From contig NZ_JAPFCC010000001.1 in assembly GCF_025562715.2 (NCBI RefSeq), positions 1,320,501-1,384,500 on the forward strand: DNA of 64,000 nt. The letters are read 5' to 3'. Positions 1 through 9,029 of this stretch are shown piece by piece. The translations under genes were made by a program, and so were the position numbers. The DNA is from Endozoicomonas gorgoniicola. GTDB taxonomy: Bacteria; Pseudomonadota; Gammaproteobacteria; Pseudomonadales; Endozoicomonadaceae. How positions within the stretch are numbered: position 1 is the stretch's first letter; each line of letters starts with the position of its first letter. The notes beneath the pieces were generated by a model, which searched no databases, had not been told where the DNA came from, and saw only the letters and a list, made by a program, of their open reading frames with translations.

Positions 1-293
1 TATTCGATATAAAGGATGAAACAGGTAGAGACGGTACTTTTGCCTGTTTTAACTTTTGCCTGTGACAACCAGGTATGAAGTGAACAGTTATACCGATTAT
101 GCCAGATCTGAAGATTGTATTGATCCAGAGCCCTGGGGGTGTACTCCGGCAACGTGTGTAGCGTGTGGGAGTGAATTGCGGGAATACTGGCTAGGGTATT
201 CATTGAACAGCAGGCAGAAACCTTTCAGAAAATGAACGCCCATTAAATCAGTGTTGTTACTGTTGTACAAGACGGACTTTCCATAGGCTGAGA
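1..293. other. Left-edge region without a convincing gene
   Basis: No recognisable gene is seen. A short open frame on the minus strand (300 to 97) is cut at its 5' end by the IS1634-family element. If the element and one copy of the flanking 8-bp repeat are removed, the frame continues to an ATG at 2049-2047 and would encode about 70 residues. Nothing in that peptide is recognisable, so it may be a chance frame. Confidence 0.3.
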
Positions 294-2025
294 CCGTCAT
301 TCACCACCCTATTCAGGAATAAATTTCTTGGTACGTTGAGCCCAAAATAAAAATGATCGTCGATTGCCTCTCCGATATTCCAACCATGTGTTTCTCCGTC
401 CCGTTAACCGACAGCACATGAATCCCATCAAAGCACAGGAAAACCCATCTGCCCGTTGGGTTCTGGGCTGGTTTCTTCTTCATGTCCGGGAACGTTCGGC
501 TCTGCCTTTTCAGTTCATAGCGGATTCGATGCTGAATTGCAGCATAGACCATAAGGCAGAGTGTCATCACCATTAACAGGGCCTCAATACGCTCAGGTTT
601 TTTGAGATACAGTGAAGACACCAGAAAATCAGGGCTCTTCAGGAAGCGAAAACCTCTCTCAACCTGCTGCTGGGATTTATACGTCCTCAGTAGTTCGCCA
701 GCGTCAAGCCGGGCTGTATCTGTATCGTTGGTTGCCAGAACAAAACAACCCAACGATGCTTCTGCATCACGACGAGTCTGTACAGCAACCGCGCAGGAGC
801 CTGTCACATAATATTCATAGTGGTCGGGAACTGTCCCATCAGCAGGACGGCCTTTGGTTTTATAGCAGGGACTCTCGATGATCTCAGGTTCAGCCTGGCA
901 GTATACGGACTGTTTTTGCCATAGCTTGAAAGCTTCCATGGCATCCGATTCGCAACAGAATGGCTTCTTGCCCAATTTCTCAAGTTCCTTGAATTCCTTC
1001 AGGGACTTTTTCTGCATACGCCTTGTCAGTGTCTTCTGTTCTGTTTTCTGGCTTTGATTATTTCGAAACAGTACCCAACGTTGTACGACACCTGCATAGT
1101 CAGACAGAGTTTCTACAGATTCGTAATGCTCAAACCCTTCAACCTCAACCATTGAGCGCAATGGCGCACTTTGAACCAGTTCTTTGGCTGCACCAATGTT
1201 GAGAGGAACTCTGGAGATAAACAACTGATCCTGCTGACTCAGTTCCTGAACGGTTTCAGCCACATACAATGCGGCATCACCGATGAAGTAACGGGCATTA
1301 AGTGCCGCTTTGAAGCTCTTTATATGCTCAGAAACCACTTGTTTGAAACTGGTCTTGTCCGTCACATTACCGCTGGCTGCTTTCATAAACATCGGAATGC
1401 CTGCCCGGTTTTCGGTCAGCAGGAGCAATATGGCCTGGTTCAGATCAGGACGATGATCTCGGCTGTAGCCCTTGCAAAGCCTGATGCAATTGAGGTCTTC
1501 GTCACTGACTTCCTCCTCGCTGTTATAACGGCCATCGACGTGAAATCCTGTGCCATCAAGGTTGAGTGCATCACATGGCAATTTGAGATGCGTAGCCACC
1601 TTGATAGCCAGCTCAAAATAGACTTTACTGACACCCAGTTCAAACAGTTCATCCAGTGTTCTTCCAAGAACTTTGTCGTTTATGTGCTCGGGCTCAATCC
1701 CCTCTCTGATCAGTTTATCGAGGGGTTTATTGGAGAAGAACTGAGGGAACATGTGGAGAGACTGCCCCGTAAAGCCGAGGCCATTGATAATCATCGCGAC
1801 AACGGCCTCACCGTGGGAGATGTTCCATTCGTCAGATACTTTGGGCGCGCGCCTGTCGATATGGTCGGCAATGCCCAGCTCTTTGCACATTCCAGCCACT
1901 AGACCGAGATGATCCATGACCTGAGAGCGGTATTGAATAGGAGGCATAACAAGGCTTCTTGATATTTGCTTATCTGATAATAGATAGCAGGTATTAGGAA
2001 AATGTCATGCTGGGTGGTGAATGTC
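294..2025 (-). mobile_element. IS1634-family insertion sequence
   Basis: One transposase gene is bounded by a perfect 12-bp terminal inverted repeat, CATTCACCACCC at 298-309 and its reverse complement at 2012-2023. The octamer GGCTGAGA occurs just outside both ends (286-293 and 2026-2033) and is the best candidate for a target-site duplication. Eight bases is longer than usual for this family, so the exact ends are uncertain by a few bases. The element looks intact. Confidence 0.75.
313..1947 (-). CDS. IS1634-family DDE transposase
   Basis: This 544-residue protein is a transposase of the IS1634/IS4-like group. An N-terminal region with the pattern of the DUF4277 family (starting MPPIQYRSQVMDHLGLV) precedes an RNase H-like catalytic domain. 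The likely catalytic acidic residues lie in NLDGTGFHVDG, FIGDAALYV and QQVERGFRFLK, the last being the YREK-type region with the glutamate. The length is normal for the family and there is no frameshift. It fills nearly the whole element between the inverted repeats, so it is probably active or recently active. Confidence 0.9.
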   Translation of the reverse strand: MPPIQYRSQVMDHLGLVAGMCKELGIADHIDRRAPKVSDEWNISHGEAVVAMIINGLGFTGQSLHMFPQFFSNKPLDKLIREGIEPEHINDKVLGRTLDELFELGVSKVYFELAIKVATHLKLPCDALNLDGTGFHVDGRYNSEEEVSDEDLNCIRLCKGYSRDHRPDLNQAILLLLTENRAGIPMFMKAASGNVTDKTSFKQVVSEHIKSFKAALNARYFIGDAALYVAETVQELSQQDQLFISRVPLNIGAAKELVQSAPLRSMVEVEGFEHYESVETLSDYAGVVQRWVLFRNNQSQKTEQKTLTRRMQKKSLKEFKELEKLGKKPFCCESDAMEAFKLWQKQSVYCQAEPEIIESPCYKTKGRPADGTVPDHYEYYVTGSCAVAVQTRRDAEASLGCFVLATNDTDTARLDAGELLRTYKSQQQVERGFRFLKSPDFLVSSLYLKKPERIEALLMVMTLCLMVYAAIQHRIRYELKRQSRTFPDMKKKPAQNPTGRWVFLCFDGIHVLSVNGTEKHMVGISERQSTIIFILGSTYQEIYS

Positions 2026-2122
2026 GGCTGAGAAGTTGAAAACGGACATTTTTTCTAACGATATCAGATGTTTGTCAGAAAAATGACTTGCTGGTTATTT
2101 TCCGAATTTTAACGATTTGCGG

Positions 2123-2151
2123 TTGCGAACTGACCGGCGTTTCTATACATT
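2123..2151 (+). promoter_or_regulatory. Candidate promoter of the tRNA-Ser/tRNA-Arg pair
   Basis: TTGCGA (2123-2128) and TACATT (2146-2151) are separated by 17 bases, and TATACA overlaps the second box at 2144-2149. The site ends 35 bases before tRNA-Ser. It is a sigma-70-type match by eye only. Confidence 0.45.
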
Positions 2152-2186
2152 ACGCCTCGTTCGCTGCTGAGGCGAACCACAAAAAC

Positions 2187-2276
2187 GGTGAGGTGTCCGA
2201 GTGGCTGAAGGAGCACGCCTGGAAAGCGTGTATACGTTAACGCGTATCGAGGGTTCGAATCCCTCCCTCACCGCCA
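2187..2276 (+). tRNA. tRNA-Ser (anticodon GGA)
   Basis: The 90-base gene has the acceptor stem GGTGAGG pairing with CCTCACC, a long variable arm typical of serine tRNAs, a T arm with GGTTCGAATCC and an encoded CCA. The anticodon loop CTGGAAA gives anticodon GGA. It is followed after 37 bases by tRNA-Arg and probably shares its transcript. Confidence 0.95.
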
Positions 2277-2313
2277 TACAGTTTAATGAACGATGTTTGA
2301 TAAAAAGTTTTGC

Positions 2314-2390
2314 GCGCTCGTAGCTCAGCTGGATAGAGTACCTGGCTACGAACCAGGCGGTCGGAGGTTCGAATCCTCCCGAGCGCGCCA
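2314..2390 (+). tRNA. tRNA-Arg (anticodon ACG)
   Basis: The 77-base cloverleaf has the acceptor stem GCGCTCG pairing with CGAGCGC, discriminator G and encoded CCA. The anticodon stem CCTGG/CCAGG encloses CTACGAA, giving anticodon ACG, which is read as ICG after adenosine deamination in bacteria. A rho-independent terminator follows at once. Confidence 0.95.
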
Positions 2391-2397
2391 TATTAGA

Positions 2398-2428
2398 AGC
2401 CCTGCTGATTCGTTAGCAGGGCTTTTTT
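2398..2428 (+). terminator. Rho-independent terminator of the tRNA pair
   Basis: An AGCCCTGCTG / CAGCAGGGCT-type hairpin (AGCCCTGCT...AGCAGGGCT) is followed by six T. It ends the tRNA-Ser/tRNA-Arg transcript and appears to be the landing site of the group II intron that starts right behind it. Confidence 0.85.
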
Positions 2429-3158
2429 CGTTTGCCCAGCGAAGCGGGCAAACCCGTCAGGCTGAAAGAAGCCTGAGCCGCCCCGACTGAGGGGAAGGCA
2501 ATCTGAATGGCAAGGGCGTAACTGGCCAACGGTTGGGTCTGAAGGAAGCCATAGGAAGTCAGAGGTACACAGCGCAAGCGAACCTGATTCGGCAGGTTGG
2601 GAGCGGCAAGCGTGCGAAATAGCGCAAAGCCCGATACTCAGTCAGTCCCAACTCTGTGCTTGAGGGTGGCATTTCTGACGGGGAACCGTTTAGTAACTGG
2701 GGAAGCCTGGCATCAATCTCTGAATCTCAGGGGCTGTTATCGCAAGAGGAAACTCAAGGGTAACAGTGGTGTGAGGTGGCAGATGATCCTGTAGTAGTGA
2801 TGAAATTCCGGCCTGTGAAGGCGGGTAACCGTTCGGAGGGCAAAACCGGAATGACTACAGCCAGAGTGACTGTAGGGCATGTGTCGTCAAAAGCGGCAGA
2901 TGTTGCGAAGGGGTGAAGCATTCTTAAAGAACAGTCAGACCGCAGGAATGACACTGTGAGCGCACAAGCTGCCTGACGAGGCAGGACATCTTCGGCTGGT
3001 GAGGTTGGGAACAATCCTGCTAAAAGAAAGAGCCGCGCTCGGGAGTAAAGGACAGGTAGCAGGTAGATTGCCTTGAGCCAGAACGCCTGTGAATGTCCAT
3101 GAAGAATCCGGCCACAGTAGAAGGATGGCGCAATCTGTCTGTCGTGAGACAGTAACTG

Positions 3159-4424
3159 ATGAGAGTATATTATAGCCTGTATGGGCGCTTGCTGACGATG
3201 GAAGCGCTTTACAACGGATTCAAAAAGGTATGGAAAGCGAAAGGTGCGGCCGGAATAGATGGGCAGAGCCTGAGCGACTACGCCTCGAATCTGCGTGGGA
3301 ATCTTGAACAGTTACTGCTTGAATTGCGGGAAAAGCGCTACAAACCGCTACCGGTAAAGCGTGTAGAAATCGACAAAGAAGACGGTGGAAAGCGTCTGCT
3401 GGGAATCCCCGCAGTAAAAGACCGAATCGTCCAACAAGCACTTCTAAATATCCTGACCCCGATCTTTGATCCGGACTTCCACCCGTCCAGCTATGGGTAC
3501 AGACCGAATCGAAGCTGCCATCAAGCCATTACCAAGGCGACCCTGTTCATACGAAAGTACGACAGACGCTGGGTGGTGGACATGGACTTGTCCAAATGCT
3601 TTGACCGACTCGACCACGAGTTAATTCTCAAGGCGTTCAGGCACAAAGTGGCAGATGGAAGCATCCTGAACCTGATCAGAATGTTCCTGAAAAGCGGGGT
3701 GATGGTTGGCTATCAACTGGAAGCCACGGAAACAGGCAGTCCACAGGGCGGAGTGATCAGTCCCTTAATCTCAAACGTCTATCTTGATGCGTTTGATCAG
3801 GAAATGATGCGACGCAAGCACAGGATTGTCCGCTATGCGGACGATATCCTGATTCTGTGTGGCTCCAAAGCAGCGGCAGAAAACGCTCTGAAAGTGGCGA
3901 CCAAAGTACTGGAGCAAGACCTGAAACTGACGGTCAACCAGAATAAAACACACATAGCCCATAGCGGCGAGGGTGTGAAATTTCTGGGAGTTGAAATCCT
4001 GAGCAGCTATACGCGCATACAGGAAAAGAAGCTCAACGCACTGAAAGCAAAGGTAAAGCGAATCACGAAAAGGAATCGGGGAACGAACCTTGAAGGAGTA
4101 ATCCGAGAACTGAACCCTGTGATACGAGGATTTGCTAATTACTTCAGGATAGCGAACTGTAGTCGTGAATTAAAACGGCTGACAGGATGGATGAGGCGCA
4201 GGCTGAGATGTTTACAACTGAAACAGTGGAAGAAACCAGCGAAGCTGCATCGTCGGCTGAAGCAACTGGGTTACAAGCCACCATTTAAGTACATCAAAAT
4301 GCGTTCATGGAGAAATGCGTGCAGTCCCCTGTCGCATTTAGCCATGCCGAACAACTGGTTCAATGAGATAAAGTTGTTCAATTTGGAAGGCGTTAAAACG
4401 GGCGTTCTTGCCCCTTATTGTTAA
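3159..4424 (+). CDS. ltrA: Group II intron reverse transcriptase/maturase
   Basis: This 421-residue intron-encoded protein reverse-transcribes the intron and helps it splice. Reverse transcriptase blocks are visible in order: GAAGIDGQ near residue 33, the fingers region with LGIPAVKDRIVQQAL, YGYRPNRSCHQAI, the palm motif VVDMDLSKCFD, SPQGGVISPL and the catalytic YADD. The C-terminal maturase region (INPVIRGFANYFR-like, then WMRRRLRC...WKKPAKLHRRLKQLG) follows. No HNH endonuclease domain is present, as in short class C-type proteins. It sits in intron domain IV, 16 bases upstream of domain V. The annotated ATG could be preceded or replaced by the ATG 36 bases downstream. Confidence 0.92.
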   Translation: MRVYYSLYGRLLTMEALYNGFKKVWKAKGAAGIDGQSLSDYASNLRGNLEQLLLELREKRYKPLPVKRVEIDKEDGGKRLLGIPAVKDRIVQQALLNILTPIFDPDFHPSSYGYRPNRSCHQAITKATLFIRKYDRRWVVDMDLSKCFDRLDHELILKAFRHKVADGSILNLIRMFLKSGVMVGYQLEATETGSPQGGVISPLISNVYLDAFDQEMMRRKHRIVRYADDILILCGSKAAAENALKVATKVLEQDLKLTVNQNKTHIAHSGEGVKFLGVEILSSYTRIQEKKLNALKAKVKRITKRNRGTNLEGVIRELNPVIRGFANYFRIANCSRELKRLTGWMRRRLRCLQLKQWKKPAKLHRRLKQLGYKPPFKYIKMRSWRNACSPLSHLAMPNNWFNEIKLFNLEGVKTGVLAPYC

Positions 4425-4440
4425 GGGATAGAGAGTGCAG

Positions 4441-4471
4441 GAGCCGTGTACGAGGTCCGTACGCACGGTTC
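4441..4471 (+). ncRNA. Group II intron domain V (catalytic RNA hairpin)
   Basis: The hairpin GAGCCGTG...CACGGTTC has the form of the catalytic domain V, including the AGC triad near its 5' end. It is followed within about 10 bases by the domain VI stem. Its integrity argues that the intron could still be functional. Confidence 0.75.
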
Positions 4472-4549
4472 TGTGGGAAGGACGGGGCAATAGCCCCGCC
4501 CTACCTAATGTTTATCTCTGTTATGCGGGGCTGGTTTCACGACATGGTG

Positions 4550-4586
4550 CCTTTCCAGTCAGCAGTTGAATTGCCAGCTGGAAAGG
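4550..4586 (-). terminator. Inverted repeat downstream of mukB
   Basis: CCTTTCCAG (4550-4558) and CTGGAAAGG (4578-4586) form a nine-base stem just past the mukB stop codon. There is no T tract on the minus strand, so it is only a possible transcript end or mRNA-stabilising hairpin. Confidence 0.35.
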
Positions 4587-4592
4587 CTGTTA

Positions 4593-7500
4593 TCAGGCGG
4601 CTTCTCCAGTGGGCAGTTTTCCTCTGACTGCAGAGAAAATAACATGCTCACGTGGTTCCATTAACCGAACCATACGATAAGTGACGCCATTTTTTGGCTG
4701 GACATTATCCGGTGCGCCAATTAATAGTTGCAGCGACTGGTTTTCACACAACTCTTCCAGCGTGGCAAGCGCTCTGGCATCCAGACGTGCTGCTTCATCC
4801 AGAAACAGCAGCCGGTTGGCGCAGTGACCTTTCTGGTGGTTGCGCTGGGTGGCAACTTCCCATGAGTGCAGAACCATTGTCAGAACGGCAAGGCCAGTAC
4901 CAATCGCTTCACCGGTGGAAAGATTGGTCGGGTTGGCGGGTTCAAACTGCGTACTGCCAGCACGCTTGATCAGCACTTTAAGGCGGATGTACTCCCGGTA
5001 ATCCAGCAGACGCTCACCGGTTATGCTGCCACCGGTCTCTTTTTTAAAGACTTCTGCCAGTGCGTCTTCAATGCTCAGGTCTGACTGTTTGAACAGGTCA
5101 CCGTAAAAGCGGTTCTGCAGGGCATTTAACACCTTTTCATGGGTTTCAATAACCTCCAGCTCCACTTTAATCGCCCTGATAGTTCCAAAATGGACGCTCG
5201 ACAGGGCTGAGTTCAGCTGCATAATCTGCCGCCGTTGCATATTTATTTTCTGCTCAATGTTGCGCCCCATGCTGTCGGACTCAGTGAGAAAACGACATTC
5301 GGCATCGGCGAGGCGTGTTTCCAGCTTAGTTAGATGCTCTTCCAGTTGATTCAAAGCCTGCAGTGGGTCATCGGCTGTAGCCAGACTTTTATCCATGCGT
5401 TCATTGAGCAGCACCTGTGTTGCCGATACCAGGTGGAACAACAGTGGCAGATTGCTGGTTTCTGCGTCACGGATTTGTTGATACAACGTCGAATGACTTT
5501 CTGACTTCAATGCATTTTGCAGTGCTGCCCGGGCATTGGCGATGTGGTTAACCAGAAGATCAGCGTCGTTTTCCTGTAAATGCTGTTTATACAGGCGAGT
5601 ATACAAGCTGGTGTCCTGTGCATGCTGGAGGATCTCTGCCCAGCCCTGACTTGCGGACTGACTTGCAGGCTCAAGGGTTGCCAGTTTTGAGTCATTGACC
5701 GAAGCCTGTTCTTCCCGCTGCTTCTGCTGAAGTTTCTGGTCTGCCAGAGTAGTAGAAAGGGTCTGCGCAGAATGATCGTGTTCGTCTTTTCTGCTGAGCA
5801 GTTGTTCAAGAGCTTCCTGATGCTCATCTACCAGATTGGGAGACCATTCCAGCGGGATGCCATTTGCCTGATTCTGTTTAAGCAGAATCTGGCCTTCATT
5901 ACGTTTGATGATCTCTTCGTCAGTCGCAATATTTTTGTCCAGTGCCTGAAGCTGATCACTCAGCTGATCCAGCTCCTGTTGCTGAAAGCGCTTACGGGAA
6001 TCTTTTTCTTCCCACTCCTGCCGGATTTGCTGTTGCAGGTCGCTGGTTTGATGTTTACGTGACTCAGATTCTTTAAAGCGCAGATAGGGCAGTTTCTGTT
6101 CGGTATTTTGCAGCTGGTCTTTCTGCTTGCCCAACAGGCTGATTTTCAGCTGCATGTCGTTGAGTTGCTGACGTAACTGACTGACGTCAGCGACCGGAGG
6201 TTTGTCCAGATAAAGTCGCAACTGTTCAAGCTGGTTGAGTGGCTGGTCGAAATGCTTCAACCATTCGCACGCTGTGTTCGCCAGTTCCAGCTGTTCTTCA
6301 ACCTTCCCGATCTGTTCTTCCAGTTGATCCAGCTCAAGCAGGCTGGCGTCGGACTGGCGATATTCCAGAAACTGAATGACGGGTAGCAGACTGTTTAACT
6401 GTTGCTGCAACTGGTTTTGCTGGTGGGTGAGGGAGTGAAGCGTATTTTCAAGTGTCTGGAGCTGTTCTTCCAGCTTGCGCACCGGAGGTTCATTTTTGCC
6501 CAGCCAGAGGCCAACGGCTGCCAGCTTATCAAGAATTTCACTGGCCTGTTGTAGCTGTTTACGCCTCACAGCCAGAGCCTGTCGTTTATCCAGTAGTTCT
6601 TCTTCCAGATCAATCAGTCGCTGTCGTTCTTTCTTCCTGGCAAGACGACCAATAGTCGGGAACTCTGGTTCTTTACTGATTCGGGCAATATTGTCAGACA
6701 GGGTAACCAGTACACAGCCGTCTTCCGGCTGGTTCAGTGGAGCATTGATAAAGTCGTCTTCACTGAAGCTGTTTCCGGGAGCGCCCTGCATCAGCCATAC
6801 ATGTTCCGGGCGCTCTGCTTCGCTGCGAATAATGGCAGCGGCAGCCTCAATATTCCGAACCATCAGAGCCTGTCGCAGCGGTCCCATTTTTGCTTCGAGC
6901 CAGGCAGCCTCCTCAATGGAAATATCGTCATCGTCAAAGTAGCGACTGACAATTTCCCCTCCGGTCAACTCAGCAAGTCGTTGCAGTTGTGAGTTGTCTT
7001 CTGATTCCAGCTGTTCCAGCCCCCGCAATCGGTTGCGGGTGGTTTTTAACTGTTCTTCCTGTTCTACATCCAGCCGGTTAAGGGTGAGCTGCTCTGAGCT
7101 GATGGTCTGGCGGGCATGGGTCAGGTCTTCTGCCCGGGTCAGGGATTGTTCAGGCAGAAGATTCAGGAAAGCGTCACTCAGTTGCTGGACATTCGACCAT
7201 TGACGATGGTCTTCTATTGCCCGCTTCAGGTCATTACGAAGTTGCATCTCCCGCACGCGATTATCCTGCAACTGAAAGTCACAGGTCTCTTTCAGGGCAG
7301 TCTGCTCTGCCTGTTGTTCGCTGGCTTGTGCTAGCGTGGTCAGCCAGCTGTCTGTACTTTTCAGCGAACCTTGCCAGGACTCTGGCAGTCGTTTTATCTC
7401 ATTGATCAGAGAGTGACGACGCTGGAATTGTTGTTTCAGATTCCGGTGTTGTTGATTATACAGTGGCAGTTTACTGGCAAGTTGTCGTTTTTCCCGACCA

Positions 7501-9029
7501 GTATTCAACCACTGGTCTGCCGCGTGAGCCACCTTGTCGTCAGTGATGGTCTGTTCGGCGGTATCATCGGAGGAGCATAAAAAGGAACGTAAAATGGCTT
7601 GAGCCTGATCAAATCGCTGACGAATAAGTTCCATCTGCTCCAGCATTGGTTTCTGGCTGAAATAGCTGTCCTGCAGGCTTTCACGCTCTGTTGTAATATC
7701 CTGTACAAAGCGGGCAAGGTTCTCACTGTCCAGTGAAGGTTCATTTAGCAGCAGGCGGGATTCATCCAGGCTGCGAATGGCTTCCTGATACAGGCCTGCT
7801 TTTCGCAGCTCTTCAGAATACGCCTGTTTGGCATCAGACAGTTGTTTTACCAGACCGTTCAGGTCTTCATCCAGCTCGGTAACAACCTTCATCTGACGGG
7901 CTTTCTGTTCTTTCAGCAGAGATTGATGGCCGTGCTGTTCTTTCAGGAACTCCCTGAGATTGGTTATTTCATGGGTCAGCTGTTCCTGTTCGCTGTGCAG
8001 CCGCTCAAGCTCTCTGGACTGATCCAGTCGGGTTCGGGTTTGATGCTCCTGTTGGCTGAGCTGGTCACGGGTTGTATTCAACTGCTCCAGCTGGTGTTCC
8101 AGCGTGTCGATCTGCTGCTGACCGCCTTCCAGTTCAAGCTTCAGTGTCTCCTGTTGCTGCCGGGTATGACGCAACTGCTGCTGTAACCGGGTATGACGCT
8201 GCTCTGCCAGTGCCAGTGTATTTTCACCAAGGGTGTAGCTGGATTCGAGAACGTTTTTAATAAACTCCCGCTTGCCACGGCTCGAATCAATCTGCTGTCG
8301 TGTATTGCGGGTTTCCTGCAGGGCATTCTGCATGGAACTGACAGAAGTGCGAACATTGCTGTCTGATGGCAGCAGATAATCCCGCAGACTTTTTTGCAGC
8401 TCTGAGGACAGGCCGCCATACAGGCTGGTTTCCAGCATGCGATAATAACGCTGGCGATCCTGGCTGCTGTCCATGCGACGGGGCAGTATACGGTTTTCAA
8501 ACTGCCAGGCCATGTACAATCCCAGCGACTTAAAGTTTTCCAGTGTGCCGCCCAGTCGTGCAATATGGCCTTTCAGTGCCTTGCCTTCGATAGGTTCATA
8601 ACGACCTTCTCCGGTTGGTTTCATCAACAGGTCGCGGACAGGGATATCATGATCGATACCGTTAATAGCCGAGAGTTTGATCTCTACTCTGGGTTTGCCC
8701 AGACGTTTGAGCTGGACGACGGCAATGACCCGTTTGCCGTCATAACGTTCATAATCAACGACGGTGTAACAGACGCCTTGGTCAATACGTCCCCAGACGC
8801 CGTTATCGCTGCGGTCGGAGCCGCTGTCGGAATTGTTACGCAGACGAATAAGACGGTTGTCTGGTACCCGGTTAATCAGCAGAGCGCCCATGACGGTGGT
8901 TTTGCCTGCACCATTGTGGCCGATCAGGTTACTCATCAGGTGGTGCATGGACAGGGTTTTGAAAAATATACCCTTGAAGTTGACCAGTGTCAGGCTTTTG
9001 ATTGTTGTGCGTTTATTGCTCTGGCTCAT
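4593..9029 (-). CDS. mukB: Chromosome partition/condensin ATPase MukB
   Basis: MukB is the SMC-like ATPase of the MukBEF condensin, which organises and helps segregate the chromosome. The protein has 1478 residues, against about 1486 in E. coli. The N-terminal head carries Walker A GHNGAGKTT (residues 37-45) and the family-typical block SLYGGLSSELQKSLRDYLLP. Two very long Gln/Glu-rich coiled coils surround a central hinge. The C-terminal head carries the ABC signature LSTGEAIGTGL and Walker B RLLFLDEAARLD. The ATG overlaps the mukE stop by four bases, so it is translated with mukE and mukF, whose products are its kleisin partners. No smc/scpAB genes are in this window. Confidence 0.97.
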   Translation of the reverse strand: MSQSNKRTTIKSLTLVNFKGIFFKTLSMHHLMSNLIGHNGAGKTTVMGALLINRVPDNRLIRLRNNSDSGSDRSDNGVWGRIDQGVCYTVVDYERYDGKRVIAVVQLKRLGKPRVEIKLSAINGIDHDIPVRDLLMKPTGEGRYEPIEGKALKGHIARLGGTLENFKSLGLYMAWQFENRILPRRMDSSQDRQRYYRMLETSLYGGLSSELQKSLRDYLLPSDSNVRTSVSSMQNALQETRNTRQQIDSSRGKREFIKNVLESSYTLGENTLALAEQRHTRLQQQLRHTRQQQETLKLELEGGQQQIDTLEHQLEQLNTTRDQLSQQEHQTRTRLDQSRELERLHSEQEQLTHEITNLREFLKEQHGHQSLLKEQKARQMKVVTELDEDLNGLVKQLSDAKQAYSEELRKAGLYQEAIRSLDESRLLLNEPSLDSENLARFVQDITTERESLQDSYFSQKPMLEQMELIRQRFDQAQAILRSFLCSSDDTAEQTITDDKVAHAADQWLNTGREKRQLASKLPLYNQQHRNLKQQFQRRHSLINEIKRLPESWQGSLKSTDSWLTTLAQASEQQAEQTALKETCDFQLQDNRVREMQLRNDLKRAIEDHRQWSNVQQLSDAFLNLLPEQSLTRAEDLTHARQTISSEQLTLNRLDVEQEEQLKTTRNRLRGLEQLESEDNSQLQRLAELTGGEIVSRYFDDDDISIEEAAWLEAKMGPLRQALMVRNIEAAAAIIRSEAERPEHVWLMQGAPGNSFSEDDFINAPLNQPEDGCVLVTLSDNIARISKEPEFPTIGRLARKKERQRLIDLEEELLDKRQALAVRRKQLQQASEILDKLAAVGLWLGKNEPPVRKLEEQLQTLENTLHSLTHQQNQLQQQLNSLLPVIQFLEYRQSDASLLELDQLEEQIGKVEEQLELANTACEWLKHFDQPLNQLEQLRLYLDKPPVADVSQLRQQLNDMQLKISLLGKQKDQLQNTEQKLPYLRFKESESRKHQTSDLQQQIRQEWEEKDSRKRFQQQELDQLSDQLQALDKNIATDEEIIKRNEGQILLKQNQANGIPLEWSPNLVDEHQEALEQLLSRKDEHDHSAQTLSTTLADQKLQQKQREEQASVNDSKLATLEPASQSASQGWAEILQHAQDTSLYTRLYKQHLQENDADLLVNHIANARAALQNALKSESHSTLYQQIRDAETSNLPLLFHLVSATQVLLNERMDKSLATADDPLQALNQLEEHLTKLETRLADAECRFLTESDSMGRNIEQKINMQRRQIMQLNSALSSVHFGTIRAIKVELEVIETHEKVLNALQNRFYGDLFKQSDLSIEDALAEVFKKETGGSITGERLLDYREYIRLKVLIKRAGSTQFEPANPTNLSTGEAIGTGLAVLTMVLHSWEVATQRNHQKGHCANRLLFLDEAARLDARALATLEELCENQSLQLLIGAPDNVQPKNGVTYRMVRLMEPREHVIFSAVRGKLPTGEAA

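Larger units (their letters stand above)
2429..4508 (+). mobile_element. Group II intron with encoded maturase
   Basis: About 2.1 kb holding a structured 5' RNA region (roughly 2429-3150), a reverse transcriptase/maturase gene and a 3' domain V/VI. The 5' part opens with the hairpin TTTGCCC...GGGCAAA at 2431-2452. Domain VI carries GGACGGGGC...GCCCCGCC and ends near CTACCTAAT (4501-4509). Location immediately after a rho-independent terminator is the known habit of group IIC introns, and the protein lacks an endonuclease domain as those do. The class is an inference and both boundaries are approximate. Confidence 0.8.

Noticed and set aside
1171..1902. 243-codon plus-strand frame inside the IS1634-family transposase gene
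   Set aside because: It lies wholly opposite an intact DDE transposase and has no features of its own.
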